A stretch of DNA of 64,000 nt, taken from assembly GCF_001830325.1 (NCBI RefSeq), contig NZ_MHZG01000001.1:372001-436000 (forward strand), in the 5' to 3' direction. Below the pieces are notes generated by a model. That model ran no database searches. It had not been told where the DNA came from and was given only the letters and a program-made list of their open reading frames with translations. This DNA comes from Polynucleobacter sp. GWA2_45_21. Its GTDB lineage: Bacteria; Pseudomonadota; Gammaproteobacteria; Burkholderiales; Burkholderiaceae. Made by a program: the position numbers and the translations under genes. Positions 9,237-17,803 of this stretch are shown one piece after another; positions within the stretch are counted from its first letter, which is position 1, and each line of letters begins with the position of its first letter.

Positions 9237-10277
9237 GTGTCTTACCAAGTCACGCTCAAGGCGAGCGGCAAACAATTTACCGTCCAGAAGGATCAAACCC
9301 TACTTGAAGCAGCGCTCCAACAAGGCATCACGCTCCCGTATGGCTGTAAAAACGGTGCCTGCGGATCCTGTAAGGGCAAGGTTTTAGAAGGCGAGGTGGA
9401 GCACGGTCAACATAGTGCTGCCGCCTTAAGCCCTGCTGATGAAGCCGCTGGGGGCACCTTGTTTTGCTGTGCCCATCCTAAGTCAGACCTTTTGATCGAG
9501 GCTCGTGAAGTTCAAGGTGCCGGCGATATCGCCATCAGAAAGGTGCCTTGTCGCGTGAATGCGATTACCAAACCAAGCACTGATGTGGCGATTCTCAAAC
9601 TGCAATTACCAGCTGCCGAGCGCTTTCAATTTCTGGCGGGTCAGTATTTAGAATTCCTCCTCAAAGATGGACAGCGCCGCGCCTACTCCATTGCCAATGC
9701 GCCCGATCAAGAGGGGCCTCTCGAGTTACATATTCGCCACTTACCGGGCGGGCTCTTTACCGACTTCGTTTTTGGTGCAAAAGATCCCGCATTAAAAGAA
9801 AAAGATATCCTGCGCTTTGAGGGTCCATTAGGTAGCTTCTTCCTCAGAGAGGACTCCAAGAAGCCCATCATTTTTGTTGCGGCAGGCACTGGCTTTGCAC
9901 CCATCAAATCCATTGTTGAGCAAATGCAGCTCAAAAAGATCCAGCGCCCGATTCATTTGTACTGGGGTGGACGGCGCCCTAGCGACCTCTATTTGGATGA
10001 GCTCTGTCAGTCATGGGCAAGAGATATTCCTAATTTCAAGTACATCCCCGTCGTTTCCGATGCACTTCCAGAAGATCAATGGACTGGGCGCACAGGCTTT
10101 GTGCATCAAGCCGTGATCGCCGACTATTCTGACCTTAGCCCCTACCAGGTCTATGCCTGCGGCGCCCCTGTCATGGTCAACGCAGCCCGCCAGGACTTTT
10201 CTTCTCAGTGCAAGCTACCTGAGGAGGAGTTCTTTGCAGACTCCTTTACCAGCGCAGCTGATCTTGCAACAAGCTAG
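9237..10277 (+). CDS. 2Fe-2S ferredoxin-fused NAD(P)H-flavin reductase (annotated in relatives as CDP-6-deoxy-delta-3,4-glucoseen reductase)
   Basis: A soluble electron-transfer flavoprotein (346 aa). The N-terminal plant-type [2Fe-2S] domain has the cluster motif CKNGACGSCKGKV near residues 36-48 and a fourth Cys in TLFCCAHP near 78. It is followed by an FAD-binding ferredoxin-reductase domain (RRAYSIANAP near 145) and an NAD(P)-binding domain (FVAAGTGFAPIKSIVEQ near 215, YACGAPVMV near 305). The order matches phenol-hydroxylase or AscD-like reductases. The start is GTG 9237 because AAGGA sits 6 nt upstream; ATG 9231 is too close to that site. The partner oxygenase or acceptor is not visible. 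The deoxysugar name used in databases is probably only a homology label. Confidence 0.85.
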   Translation: MSYQVTLKASGKQFTVQKDQTLLEAALQQGITLPYGCKNGACGSCKGKVLEGEVEHGQHSAAALSPADEAAGGTLFCCAHPKSDLLIEAREVQGAGDIAIRKVPCRVNAITKPSTDVAILKLQLPAAERFQFLAGQYLEFLLKDGQRRAYSIANAPDQEGPLELHIRHLPGGLFTDFVFGAKDPALKEKDILRFEGPLGSFFLREDSKKPIIFVAAGTGFAPIKSIVEQMQLKKIQRPIHLYWGGRRPSDLYLDELCQSWARDIPNFKYIPVVSDALPEDQWTGRTGFVHQAVIADYSDLSPYQVYACGAPVMVNAARQDFSSQCKLPEEEFFADSFTSAADLATS

Positions 10278-10328
10278 CCTGCTAAGCGTGATAATAGAAA
10301 CTTCATTTGATCTCACTTCGCACACGAT

Positions 10329-11522
10329 ATGAATAAGCCAGCCCAATCCGTAGATGCCCACTCAGTGATGTTTATTACTCCACGACCAGAAGTGATGATG
10401 GTTGAGGGCAAAGGTTCATGGCTCACCGATAACAATGGCAAGCGTTACTTAGACTTCTTGCAAGGCTGGGCTGTGAACTGCCTGGGTCATAGCAACCCAG
10501 GAATGATTGAAGCGCTCAATGCTCAAGCAAAGAAACTGATTAACCCGAGTCCAGCGTTCTATAACGAACCAATGATTCGCCTCTCCAATCTTCTAACTGA
10601 GAACAGCTGCTTTAACAAAGTATTTTTTGCCAATAGTGGCGCTGAAGCAAATGAAGGTGCTATCAAGCTGGCTCGTAAATGGGGTCAACTGAATAAACCA
10701 GGTGCCTTTGAAATCATCACCTTTGATCACAGCTTTCATGGTCGTACCTTAGCGACCATGAGCGCATCTGGCAAGCCAGGTTGGGACACCATGTTTGCCC
10801 CGCAAGTTCCCGGCTTTCCAAAAGCAGATTTGAATGACTTGGACTCTGTCAGAAAACTAGTCACTGACAAAACAGTTGCAGTCATGCTCGAGCCAGTTCA
10901 AGGCGAAGGTGGCGTGATCCCCACTACGAAAGAATTTATGCAAAGCCTGCGTAAATTCACTAAAGAAAACAATATTCTGTTGATCGTGGATGAAGTACAA
11001 GCCGGCTGTGGGCGCACTGGAAAACTCTTTGCCTATCAACATTACGGCATCGAACCAGACATCATGACCTTAGGCAAAGGTATTGGTGGTGGCGTTCCCC
11101 TGGCCGCGCTAATGGCAACTGATGCAGTTGCATGCTTCGTTCCAGGCGATCAGGGCGGCACCTATAACGGCAACCCACTCATGACCGCAGTAGGCATTAG
11201 TGTGATCGAACAGTTATTAGCTCCAGGATTCTTGGATGCAGTCCGCGCAAAGGGTGAACTACTTAGCAAAGAGTTGTTTTCTATCTCTGCAGAATTTAAT
11301 CTGAATGGTGAACGTGGTGAAGGCTTATTGCGCGCCCTCATGCTGAGCAGTGATGTTGGCGCCAAGTTAGTTGAACTTGCTCGCGATAGAGGTCCAGAAG
11401 GATTGTTGATCAACTCACCAAGGCCAAATCTCCTGCGCTTTATGCCTGCACTCAATGTATCCGATGATGAAATCCGTCAGATGTGCAACATCTTGAGAGA
11501 GCTCCTAAAGCAGGTGACCTAA
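10329..11522 (+). CDS. argD: Acetylornithine/succinyl-DAP-type class III aminotransferase
   Basis: PLP-dependent class III aminotransferase (397 aa), most like acetylornithine aminotransferase, which makes N-acetylornithine for arginine. Motifs in order are FANSGAEANEGAIKLARKW near 103, FHGRTLATMSASG near 138, the PLP-phosphate and ring-binding region LLIVDEVQAGCGRTGKLFAYQHYGIEPD near 220, and the Schiff-base lysine in LGKGIGGGVP near 253. A GATAAT at 10290-10295 may be its -10. No clear Shine-Dalgarno precedes ATG 10329. argF and argG are found elsewhere in this window, consistent with dispersed arginine genes. A related omega-aminotransferase function cannot be excluded. Confidence 0.88.
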   Translation: MNKPAQSVDAHSVMFITPRPEVMMVEGKGSWLTDNNGKRYLDFLQGWAVNCLGHSNPGMIEALNAQAKKLINPSPAFYNEPMIRLSNLLTENSCFNKVFFANSGAEANEGAIKLARKWGQLNKPGAFEIITFDHSFHGRTLATMSASGKPGWDTMFAPQVPGFPKADLNDLDSVRKLVTDKTVAVMLEPVQGEGGVIPTTKEFMQSLRKFTKENNILLIVDEVQAGCGRTGKLFAYQHYGIEPDIMTLGKGIGGGVPLAALMATDAVACFVPGDQGGTYNGNPLMTAVGISVIEQLLAPGFLDAVRAKGELLSKELFSISAEFNLNGERGEGLLRALMLSSDVGAKLVELARDRGPEGLLINSPRPNLLRFMPALNVSDDEIRQMCNILRELLKQVT

Positions 11523-11541
11523 AAGTATCTAGATGGAATGT

Positions 11542-11568
11542 AATAAAGGAGCCTTAGGCTCCTTTATT
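11542..11568. terminator. Bidirectional terminator between argD and ispH
   Basis: A perfect 12-bp inverted repeat AATAAAGGAGCC/GGCTCCTTTATT with a TTA loop lies between the convergent argD and ispH stops. It can terminate both transcripts. Confidence 0.85.
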
Positions 11569-11576
11569 GTTTATGG

Positions 11577-12518
11577 CTAGCCAACTAAATTCTTTGGTAG
11601 CGAGAACGTGACATCCTCCACAACGCCCTCCAAGTTGCGAATGGAGCGTGGGCCAAATTCTTGAATCTTTTCCACAATCGAGAGCGCTAAGCTCTCTGGC
11701 GCTGACGCACCTGCAGTAAGGCCAACACGTTTCTTGCCCGCAAACCATTCAGCTTGAAGCTGTCCGGGTGCATCAACCATGTAAGCTGGTACACCGAGTT
11801 TTTCAGCTAATTCACGCAAGCGATTCGAGTTCGAGCTTGCCTTGCTTCCCACCACAATAACTACCTCAACCTGAGGTGCCATAAATTTCACAGCATCTTG
11901 TCGGTTCTGAGTGGCATAACAAATATCTTGTTTACGCGGCTGAACAATATTCGGAAATTTTTGAGTCAAGGCGTCGACAATTTCTTTCGTCTCATCTACG
12001 GAGAGTGTAGTTTGCGTTACAAAAGCAATTTTTTCATTCTCAGTAAAAGGCAAATTCGCAACATCTGCCACCTTTTCGATCAGATGAATGCCTTTGTCTA
12101 CCTGCCCCATCGTGCCTTCAACTTCGGGGTGTCCTGCATGACCAATCATCAGGACTGTAAAACCATCTTTACACATTTTGACGACCTCAAGATGCACCTT
12201 GGTAACCAATGGGCAGGTAGCGTCATATACCTGCAATCCGCGTGCTTCAGCATCTTGGCGCACCTCTTGAGAAACACCATGAGCACTAAATACCACGATG
12301 CCGCCTTTGGGAACTTCATGCAACTCATCGACAAATACAGCACCTTTTTCGCGCAGTCCATTGACGACATAGGCGTTGTGAACAATTTCATGACGCACAT
12401 ATATTGGTGCGCCAAAACGAGTCAATGCTTCATTGACAATATTGATGGCACGATCCACGCCCGCGCAAAAACCGCGAGGCTGCGCCATCAAAATTTCTGC
12501 TTGGACTTGATTGCTCAT
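11577..12518 (-). CDS. ispH: 4-hydroxy-3-methylbut-2-enyl diphosphate reductase
   Basis: Last enzyme of the MEP isoprenoid pathway. This [4Fe-4S] protein reduces HMBPP to IPP and DMAPP (313 aa). The three cluster cysteines appear in [12 protein letters not shown] (C18), [11 protein letters not shown] near residue 102 and [11 protein letters not shown] near 200. Substrate-contact motifs HEIVHN, FSAHGVS and [14 protein letters not shown] are all present. The family TxxTT run is [12 protein letters not shown]. It follows fkpB with a 3-nt gap, the same fkpB-ispH order as in E. coli, so it is probably translated from a bicistronic mRNA starting at the fkpB promoter. Confidence 0.97.
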   Translation of the reverse strand: MSNQVQAEILMAQPRGFCAGVDRAINIVNEALTRFGAPIYVRHEIVHNAYVVNGLREKGAVFVDELHEVPKGGIVVFSAHGVSQEVRQDAEARGLQVYDATCPLVTKVHLEVVKMCKDGFTVLMIGHAGHPEVEGTMGQVDKGIHLIEKVADVANLPFTENEKIAFVTQTTLSVDETKEIVDALTQKFPNIVQPRKQDICYATQNRQDAVKFMAPQVEVVIVVGSKASSNSNRLRELAEKLGVPAYMVDAPGQLQAEWFAGKKRVGLTAGASAPESLALSIVEKIQEFGPRSIRNLEGVVEDVTFSLPKNLVG

Positions 12519-12521
12519 CAG

Positions 12522-12968
12522 TTACAGAATCGCAACGATTTCAGCTTCAAAGGTAACAGGCCTTCCAGCAAGCGGATGATTGAAATCAAACCATGCACCT
12601 TCTTCATTAATGGATTGCAGTACCCCGGCATATTGAGCGCCACCAGGCGCATTAAATTCAATCACGTCGCCAGGATTAAATTCCACATCATCATCGCGCC
12701 CTTCTTTGAGCGCCCCCAAAGAAACCCACTGAATTAATTCTTCCTTACGCTCACCAAAGCTTTCTTCAGGCGGCAGCAAGGCACTTTTCTTTTCACCCAC
12801 AGCTAACCCGATCAACACCTTTTCAAAACAAGGCGCAAATTGTCCAGAACCCATCAACACCGTCGCAGGGCGATCAATAAAAGTATTGATGTAATCATCC
12901 CCGCTGGGCAAAATCAGCCGATAGTTGAGGGTCAAGAAGGAATTGGGCAAAACCGTAAGCTTAGTCAT
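12522..12968 (-). CDS. fkpB: FKBP-type peptidyl-prolyl isomerase, FkpB/SlpA type
   Basis: Small cytoplasmic FKBP (148 aa) of the SlpA/FkpB class, a peptidyl-prolyl isomerase with chaperone activity. The FKBP half-domain contains GSGQFAPCFEKVLIGLAVGEK near residues 33-53. An inserted IF-like flap (LLPPEESFGER ... FNAPGGAQYAGVLQS) follows, then NHPLAGRPVTFEAEIV, the NHPLAGxxL signature of this group. I choose ATG 12968 (MTKLTVLPNSF) over the ORF-track 13004. The inner start matches family length and TACAAT ends 6 nt before it, again implying a leaderless mRNA. Divergent from radC across only 30 bp; ispH follows. Confidence 0.9.
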   Translation of the reverse strand: MTKLTVLPNSFLTLNYRLILPSGDDYINTFIDRPATVLMGSGQFAPCFEKVLIGLAVGEKKSALLPPEESFGERKEELIQWVSLGALKEGRDDDVEFNPGDVIEFNAPGGAQYAGVLQSINEEGAWFDFNHPLAGRPVTFEAEIVAIL

Positions 12969-12998
12969 AAGGTAATTGTATCTAGGCCCGACGCGAGC

Positions 12999-13700
12999 GT
13001 GCACTCGCCGATTACCGATTGGCCAAAAATAGAGCAGCCACGCGAGAAGCTGCGCACCCTTGGAGCGGCAGCCCTAACTGATGCCGAATTACTGGCGATC
13101 TTTCTGCGGGTTGGCGTCAAAGGCAAAACCGCTGTGGCCCTAGCTGAAGATCTTCTCCATCATTTTGGCAATTTGCCACGCCTCCTATCCTGCGCTCCAG
13201 AAGAATTAACCCAGATTCATGGCATGGGTATTTCCAAATGGTCTCAAATTCAGGCAGCGTACGAGCTCGTCAAGCGCAGTCTTGAGGAATCCCTTTCTCA
13301 GGAGTCAGTTTTCTCGTCACCAAGCTATGTCAAAGAGTTCTTGCAAGCCCGATTTGGGCGTCTACCGCATGAAGTCTTTCTTTGCCTATACCTTGACTCC
13401 CGCCTACACCTGATTGAGTGTCAGGAGCTCTTTAGGGGCTCCTTGACCCATACAGCTGTCTACCCCCGAGAAATCCTCAAGGAAGCCCTTGCCAGGAATG
13501 CTAGCGCCCTTATCGTGGCCCATAACCACCCTAGCGGCAACCCACTGCCCAGCCTTGCCGACCAGGAATTAACCAAAACGCTATCTAAAGCCTTGCAGTT
13601 GGTGGATATTCCGCTCCTAGATCACTGCATAGTTAGCGATAGCGGATTTTTCTCATTTTCAGATTCAGGCCTTATGAAAAATGACTTTAATCATAAGTAA
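12999..13700 (+). CDS. radC: RadC/JAB-domain DNA repair-associated protein
   Basis: RadC-family protein (233 aa). An N-terminal helix-hairpin-helix region (PREKLRTLGAAALTDAELLAIFLRVG, LTQIHGMGISKWSQIQAAYEL) precedes a JAB/MPN metalloprotease-like domain. The zinc motif is visible as AHNHPSGNPLPSLADQELT, an HxH...D pattern, near residue 172, with the upstream Glu in the SLTHTAVYPREILKEAL context. Biological role is unsettled; the historical radiation-sensitivity phenotype of E. coli radC was reassigned. I choose GTG 12999 (HSPITDWPKIEQPREK) because the ORF-track extension to 12840 would overlap all of fkpB's 5' end antisense and lacks family similarity. rpmB-rpmG follow, as in E. coli. Confidence 0.9.
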   Translation: MHSPITDWPKIEQPREKLRTLGAAALTDAELLAIFLRVGVKGKTAVALAEDLLHHFGNLPRLLSCAPEELTQIHGMGISKWSQIQAAYELVKRSLEESLSQESVFSSPSYVKEFLQARFGRLPHEVFLCLYLDSRLHLIECQELFRGSLTHTAVYPREILKEALARNASALIVAHNHPSGNPLPSLADQELTKTLSKALQLVDIPLLDHCIVSDSGFFSFSDSGLMKNDFNHK

Positions 13701-13798
13701 TCACTAACTTTTTGCTTATTTTTGACCCATATTGGCGGCTAAACCGCTAAATCCTTAAAACTAAAGCGAATTAGGGCTAGATCAAAGTACTCGGAGAC

Positions 13799-13807
13799 TG
13801 ATACAAT
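13799..13807 (+). promoter_or_regulatory. Extended -10 promoter for rpmB-rpmG
   Basis: TG-A-TACAAT forms an extended -10 element about 31 nt upstream of the rpmB ATG. No good -35 is visible at 17 bp. The 138-nt gap after radC otherwise holds only the rpmB leader with GGAG at 13828-13831. Confidence 0.6.
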
Positions 13808-13838
13808 CTTCTTTTTTCGCAATTAATGGAGTTATGTC

Positions 13839-14072
13839 ATGGCAAAAGTTTGCCAAGTCACTGGGAAGAAGCCGATGGTTGGCAACAATGTATCCCATGC
13901 AAACAATAAAACGAAGCGTCGCTTTTTGCCGAATTTGCAAAACCGTCGTTTCTGGGTTGAATCTGAAAACCGTTGGATTAGCTTGCGCTTAACCAATGCT
14001 GGTTTGCGCGTTATCGACAAGAACGGCATTGATGCTGTGTTGTCTGATCTCCGTGCACGTGGCGAAATTTAA
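13839..14072 (+). CDS. rpmB: 50S ribosomal protein L28
   Basis: L28 (77 aa), a basic protein of the large subunit. The N-terminus [34 protein letters not shown] is the standard L28 signature, including the [11 protein letters not shown] box, and the C-terminus has [19 protein letters not shown] 8 nt before the ATG supports the start. rpmG follows 11 nt later; the pair forms the usual L28-L33 operon. A C+ (zinc-ribbon) Cys set is absent apart from one N-terminal Cys. Confidence 0.98.
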   Translation: MAKVCQVTGKKPMVGNNVSHANNKTKRRFLPNLQNRRFWVESENRWISLRLTNAGLRVIDKNGIDAVLSDLRARGEI

Positions 14073-14083
14073 GGAGCGCACAA

Positions 14084-14251
14084 ATGGCTAAAGGCGGCAG
14101 AGAAAAAATCAAATTAGAGTCATCAGCTGGTACTGGTCACTTCTATACCACTTCAAAAAACAAGCGTACAAAGCCTGAGAAAATGGAGATCATGAAATTC
14201 GATCCAACCATTCGCAAGCACGTTGCTTACAAAGAAACAAAGCTCAAGTAA
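14084..14251 (+). CDS. rpmG: 50S ribosomal protein L33
   Basis: L33 (55 aa), too short for the ORF track. The frame reads [20 protein letters not shown], then [21 protein letters not shown] and [12 protein letters not shown], matching the proteobacterial cysteine-free L33. AAGGAG at 14071-14076 is a strong ribosome binding site 7 nt before the ATG and overlaps the rpmB stop. A rho-independent terminator follows 31 nt after the stop. Confidence 0.97.
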   Translation: MAKGGREKIKLESSAGTGHFYTTSKNKRTKPEKMEIMKFDPTIRKHVAYKETKLK

Positions 14252-14282
14252 TTTATCGATTCGATATTTATTTGCTGCAAAT

Positions 14283-14311
14283 AAAAAACCCGCTACATCA
14301 GCGGGTTTTTT
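14283..14311 (+). terminator. Terminator after rpmG
   Basis: The perfect stem AAAAAACCCGCT/AGCGGGTTTTTT with a 5-nt ACATC loop ends in a T-run. Its A-run also makes it competent as a terminator for the convergent minus-strand desaturase gene, which stops at 14352. Confidence 0.92.
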
Positions 14312-14351
14312 ATTGTCTTGATTTTCACCAAGATCAAAGTCATGCCATCAC

Positions 14352-15545
14352 CTAAGCGTAACGACGTAATCTCAAAGAGAAGTCACGCAGACTAGATAAA
14401 CCACTCTCCTCGGCACGCTGACACCATGCATGCAATTGAGAAACCAACTGATCGCCTGTAGCGTTAGAGCGACTCCAGATGGCTTGTAAATCACGACGCA
14501 TCTCAATCATCTTGCGAAGCTGCGCATTACTTGCCATCAACTCTTCTAGTTTGATTTTTTCTTCCGCAGTCAAACGGGATTCATCTTTACCTAACCAGGT
14601 ACGCGCATCCTTCAGATGAGCAGCCAACACTTGCATGTGCTGAACTTCATTGCTGAAGAAAGTGCTCAGAGTCTTACTGTAACGGGCCATGATTTCATAA
14701 CGATTTGCAATGATGGCTTCGAGCGTACCTTGATCGGCGGGGCGTAAGTCACTGAGTACCGGCTTAGGAGATGTCTTCTTCACTTTAGCCAAGCCCACTG
14801 CACTCATCATCTGAATGTACATCCAGCCAATGTCAAATTCATACCACTTGCTAGAGAGCTTAGCGCTCGTGGCAAATGTGTGATGGTTGTTATGCAGCTC
14901 TTCGCCGCCAATCAAAATACCCCAAGGGAAAATATTTCTAGAGGCATCTTCACAGTCGTAGTTGCGATACCCCCAGTAGTGACCAATACCATTAATAATT
15001 CCGGCGGCAGTAATTGGAATCCACAGCATCTGCACTGCCCACACAGTTAAACCAATAGCGCCAAACAAAAACACATCGATGATCAACATCAAGGCAACAC
15101 CTTGCCAAGAAAACTTGGAATAGACATTGTGCTCGAGCCAATCATCTGGTGTGCCATGACCAAACTTATCTAGAGTCTCTTGATTGTGAGATTCTTTTTT
15201 ATATAACTCCGCACCGCGAGAAAGCACGGTGTTGATACCGAGAACTTGCGGGCTATGCGGGTCATCAACAGTCTCACACTTGGCATGGTGTTTGCGATGA
15301 ATGGCTGCCCATTCTTTAGTGACCATCCCGGTAGTTAGCCATAGCCAAAACCGGAAGAAATGGGACATGATCGGATGCAGATCTAAAGCACGATGCGCTT
15401 GGCAACGATGCAAGAAGATCGTTACAGCGGCAATCGTAATGTGTGTTGCCACCAAGGTGAAAACAAGAATCTGCCACCATGACCAATCCAAATAGCCATT
15501 AGCAAGCCAGTGGAGAAAGACATCAAAACCTGAAGCTGAATTCAA
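14352..15545 (-). CDS. Acyl-CoA desaturase-like membrane fatty acid desaturase
   Basis: Integral-membrane di-iron desaturase (397 aa), resembling delta-9 stearoyl-CoA/acyl-CoA desaturases that introduce cis double bonds and tune membrane fluidity. All three histidine boxes are present: HRCQAHRALDL near residue 46, HRKHH near 83, and HNNHH near 219 (preceded by GGEELHNNHH). Hydrophobic segments flank them (LVATHITIAAVTIFL, GVALMLIIDVFLFGAIGLTVWAVQML). After about residue 270 there is a ~125-residue soluble, charged, helical tail. The start is TTG 15545, supported by AAGGA 7 nt upstream. It lies 30 nt after the RsmB-like gene on the same strand and may be co-transcribed with purN. Confidence 0.9.
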   Translation of the reverse strand: MNSASGFDVFLHWLANGYLDWSWWQILVFTLVATHITIAAVTIFLHRCQAHRALDLHPIMSHFFRFWLWLTTGMVTKEWAAIHRKHHAKCETVDDPHSPQVLGINTVLSRGAELYKKESHNQETLDKFGHGTPDDWLEHNVYSKFSWQGVALMLIIDVFLFGAIGLTVWAVQMLWIPITAAGIINGIGHYWGYRNYDCEDASRNIFPWGILIGGEELHNNHHTFATSAKLSSKWYEFDIGWMYIQMMSAVGLAKVKKTSPKPVLSDLRPADQGTLEAIIANRYEIMARYSKTLSTFFSNEVQHMQVLAAHLKDARTWLGKDESRLTAEEKIKLEELMASNAQLRKMIEMRRDLQAIWSRSNATGDQLVSQLHAWCQRAEESGLSSLRDFSLRLRRYA

Positions 15546-15575
15546 AAGGGTTTCCTTAAGAGGAGGTATAAACCC

Positions 15576-17177
15576 TTATTTTAGTTCTTTAGCGACTTTC
15601 TTGGTTTTGATCTTTGTCTCTTTTTCTTCGCCTTTTACGTCATCCTGATCAATCTTCTCAACAGGAGCGGAAGCCTTCTTTTGAAAAACAGCCCCAAAGA
15701 AGCCGTCTGTCCCGTGAATATGAGGCCAAAGCTGCCACCAAGGGTTGTCAGGACTACATCCCATGGGGATTTTATCCTTTGGAAACAATGGCTTAAGAAC
15801 CTCAGCTGCTCGAACAACCTCAAAATTGGGGTGCTTTGCCAAGAAATCTTCTGCAATTTGCTGGTTTTCTTGAGGTAATAAGCTGCATGTGGCGTAAACC
15901 AAGCGGCCTCCTGGCTTGAGCAAGCGACTTGCCGAAGCCAATATATTCATTTGCTTTTGATTAAGTTCCAGAACCCCTTCTGGGGTCTGACGCCATTTCA
16001 GATCCGGATTACGGCGCAAAGTACCCATACCACTGCAGGGTGCATCCACTAAAACGCGGTCAATCTTGCCGGCCAAGCGCTTGATCTTGGTGTCATTCTC
16101 GCTATCAATCCAAACGGGATGGACGTTAGAAAGGCCACTACGAGCTTGACGTGGCTTCAAATTGGCTAAGCGACGCTCTGATGTATCCAGCGCATACAAA
16201 CGGCCTGTGGAGCGGATGATGGCTCCAATCGCCAAAGTCTTGCCACCAGCACCTGCGCAAAAGTCCACCACCATCTCACCGCGCTTAGGCGCCAGCAAAT
16301 AAGCCAAGAGCTGACTGCCTTCATCTTGAACCTCAAACATCCCCGCTTTAAAACCAACCGTATTTTGCAAAGCAGGCTTACCCATAATGCGCACACCATC
16401 AGGAGCATACGGAGTTGGGATTGCTTGATAGCGACCGCCAAGGGCATTCATCTCAGCAAGCAATTGCTCACGAGTCGTCTTCATGGTGTTGGCACGCAAA
16501 TCTAAAAGAGCTGGGTGCATGAGTGATTTAGCTAACTCTTCGCGAGATTCTTCACCAGGATATTTTCCAAAAGCTTCCCATAACCATTCTGGCAAATTAT
16601 TCCGAACTAAAGGATTGAGTGCAGATGGATCCACTATTGCAAAACGTTGCAACCATTCATACTCACCTGTCTTCAGCACATGGGCTAAGTCGGCAATTGC
16701 ACTCTCAGCTCGATTAGCAGAACCAAGACCACCTTCAGACAGAGCAGACAGCAAACCCAATAGGGCTAAGCGTCTGGCCTGTGATCCCTCACCACTTGAA
16801 GCAAATTGTGAAAACTCATTTTTACGACGCAAGATGGCAAAAGCACTCTCAGCAATTAAAGCGCGATCGCGATTACCTAGCTGCGGTTCAGAGCGGAAAT
16901 ACCGACTCACTACACGATCAGCTGGTTGCTCAAAATTCAGTAGCTCTGGCAGCAAGCGCTCCAAATGAATCGCATGTTGTGGCAATGCTTTTGCATTGGA
17001 AAAGTTTTTTTGACCTTCGGGCGCAATGATGTTTCCGCTCGCATTACGACGCTCTGGGCGACGCAATGGATCCTTAGATTTAGCGGCATAACTCTTTTGT
17101 GGGCCTAGGCGTGATCCAGATCTGGATCCAGACTTTGAGCCAGTACCGGCTCCGCGGGATGAACGTTCTTTACTCAT
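15576..17177 (-). CDS. RsmB/NOP-family class I SAM-dependent RNA methyltransferase
   Basis: RNA cytosine-C5 methyltransferase of the RsmB/NOL1/NOP2 family (533 aa). The SAM-binding motif is VVDFCAGAGGKTLAIG near residue 308. The family catalytic cysteines are in DAPCSGMGTLRRNPDLKW near 377 and YATCSLLPQENQQI near 430. An N-terminal domain of ~300 residues precedes them. The first ~45 residues are low complexity and basic (SGSRSGSRLGPQKS), and the C-terminal 25 residues are lysine-rich; both could bind RNA. The purN stop overlaps its start (ATGA), indicating coupling. Whether it is true RsmB (16S m5C967) or a paralogue cannot be decided, because Burkholderiales often carry two. Confidence 0.88.
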   Translation of the reverse strand: MSKERSSRGAGTGSKSGSRSGSRLGPQKSYAAKSKDPLRRPERRNASGNIIAPEGQKNFSNAKALPQHAIHLERLLPELLNFEQPADRVVSRYFRSEPQLGNRDRALIAESAFAILRRKNEFSQFASSGEGSQARRLALLGLLSALSEGGLGSANRAESAIADLAHVLKTGEYEWLQRFAIVDPSALNPLVRNNLPEWLWEAFGKYPGEESREELAKSLMHPALLDLRANTMKTTREQLLAEMNALGGRYQAIPTPYAPDGVRIMGKPALQNTVGFKAGMFEVQDEGSQLLAYLLAPKRGEMVVDFCAGAGGKTLAIGAIIRSTGRLYALDTSERRLANLKPRQARSGLSNVHPVWIDSENDTKIKRLAGKIDRVLVDAPCSGMGTLRRNPDLKWRQTPEGVLELNQKQMNILASASRLLKPGGRLVYATCSLLPQENQQIAEDFLAKHPNFEVVRAAEVLKPLFPKDKIPMGCSPDNPWWQLWPHIHGTDGFFGAVFQKKASAPVEKIDQDDVKGEEKETKIKTKKVAKELK

Positions 17178-17803
17178 AATTTTATTAATTGCGACTCCGG
17201 TGGTTGAACCTGAACTTGATTACCTTCTATTCGCAATCGTCCATCTAGGAACCATTTTACGGCCCGCGGGTAAATCTGATGTTCTGCAGCTAAAACTCGT
17301 GCCGCCAAACTATCTGCATCATCGCCCGGAAGCACTGGGACCGAGGCCTGGCAGATGATGGGGCCTTCATCGACACCCTCGGTAACAAAGTGCACACTGG
17401 CACCATGTTCGGCTACACCAGCCTCCAAAGCCCGCTCGTGGGTATGCAAACCTGGGAAGGCTGGCAGCAAGGCTGGGTGAATATTGATGAGTCGACCCTC
17501 AAAATGGCGGATAAAGCCCGGGGTCAGAATGCGCATAAAACCCGCGAGAACCACTAAATCAGCCCCCAATTCATCGATTTTCGCGATGAGGGCGGCATCA
17601 AAGGACTCGCGCGTAGCATGCTCTTTGTGCTCAATAACAAAGGCAGGAATGCCCTGAGAGCGAGCAAAATCAAGGCCCTTAGCCGCAGAGTGATTAGCAA
17701 TCACCCCCGCAAACGTGACGGGCCACTGCTCATTTTGAGCTGTTTTGACGATAGCCTCGAAATTGGATCCGCGGCCTGAGATTAAGGTGACGATAGATGG
17801 CAT
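17174..17803 (-). CDS. purN: Phosphoribosylglycinamide formyltransferase (GART)
   Basis: Third step of purine synthesis: transfers a formyl group from 10-formyl-THF to GAR (209 aa). The N-terminal SGRGSNFEAIV binds the phosphoribosyl group. Catalytic residues lie in INIHPALLPAFPGLHTHERAL (Asn and His, near 106-126) and FVTEGVDEGPII (Asp, near 145). The ORF track starts at GTG 17809, but I prefer ATG 17803. TATATT (17815-17810) ends 6 nt upstream, so GTG would fall inside the promoter-start spacer. It is the first gene of a minus-strand unit with the RsmB-like gene (ATGA overlap), divergent from ribF. Confidence 0.95.
   Translation of the reverse strand: MPSIVTLISGRGSNFEAIVKTAQNEQWPVTFAGVIANHSAAKGLDFARSQGIPAFVIEHKEHATRESFDAALIAKIDELGADLVVLAGFMRILTPGFIRHFEGRLINIHPALLPAFPGLHTHERALEAGVAEHGASVHFVTEGVDEGPIICQASVPVLPGDDADSLAARVLAAEHQIYPRAVKWFLDGRLRIEGNQVQVQPPESQLIKL

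Noticed and set aside
11898-12737. 279-aa plus-strand ORF opposite ispH and fkpB
   Set aside because: It lies wholly antisense to two clearly functional genes and its translation has no recognisable domain or plausible start context.
17041-17160. Repeat-like sequence at the RsmB-like N-terminus
   Set aside because: It encodes the SGSRSGSR low-complexity stretch in frame and is not a DNA repeat element or frameshift.
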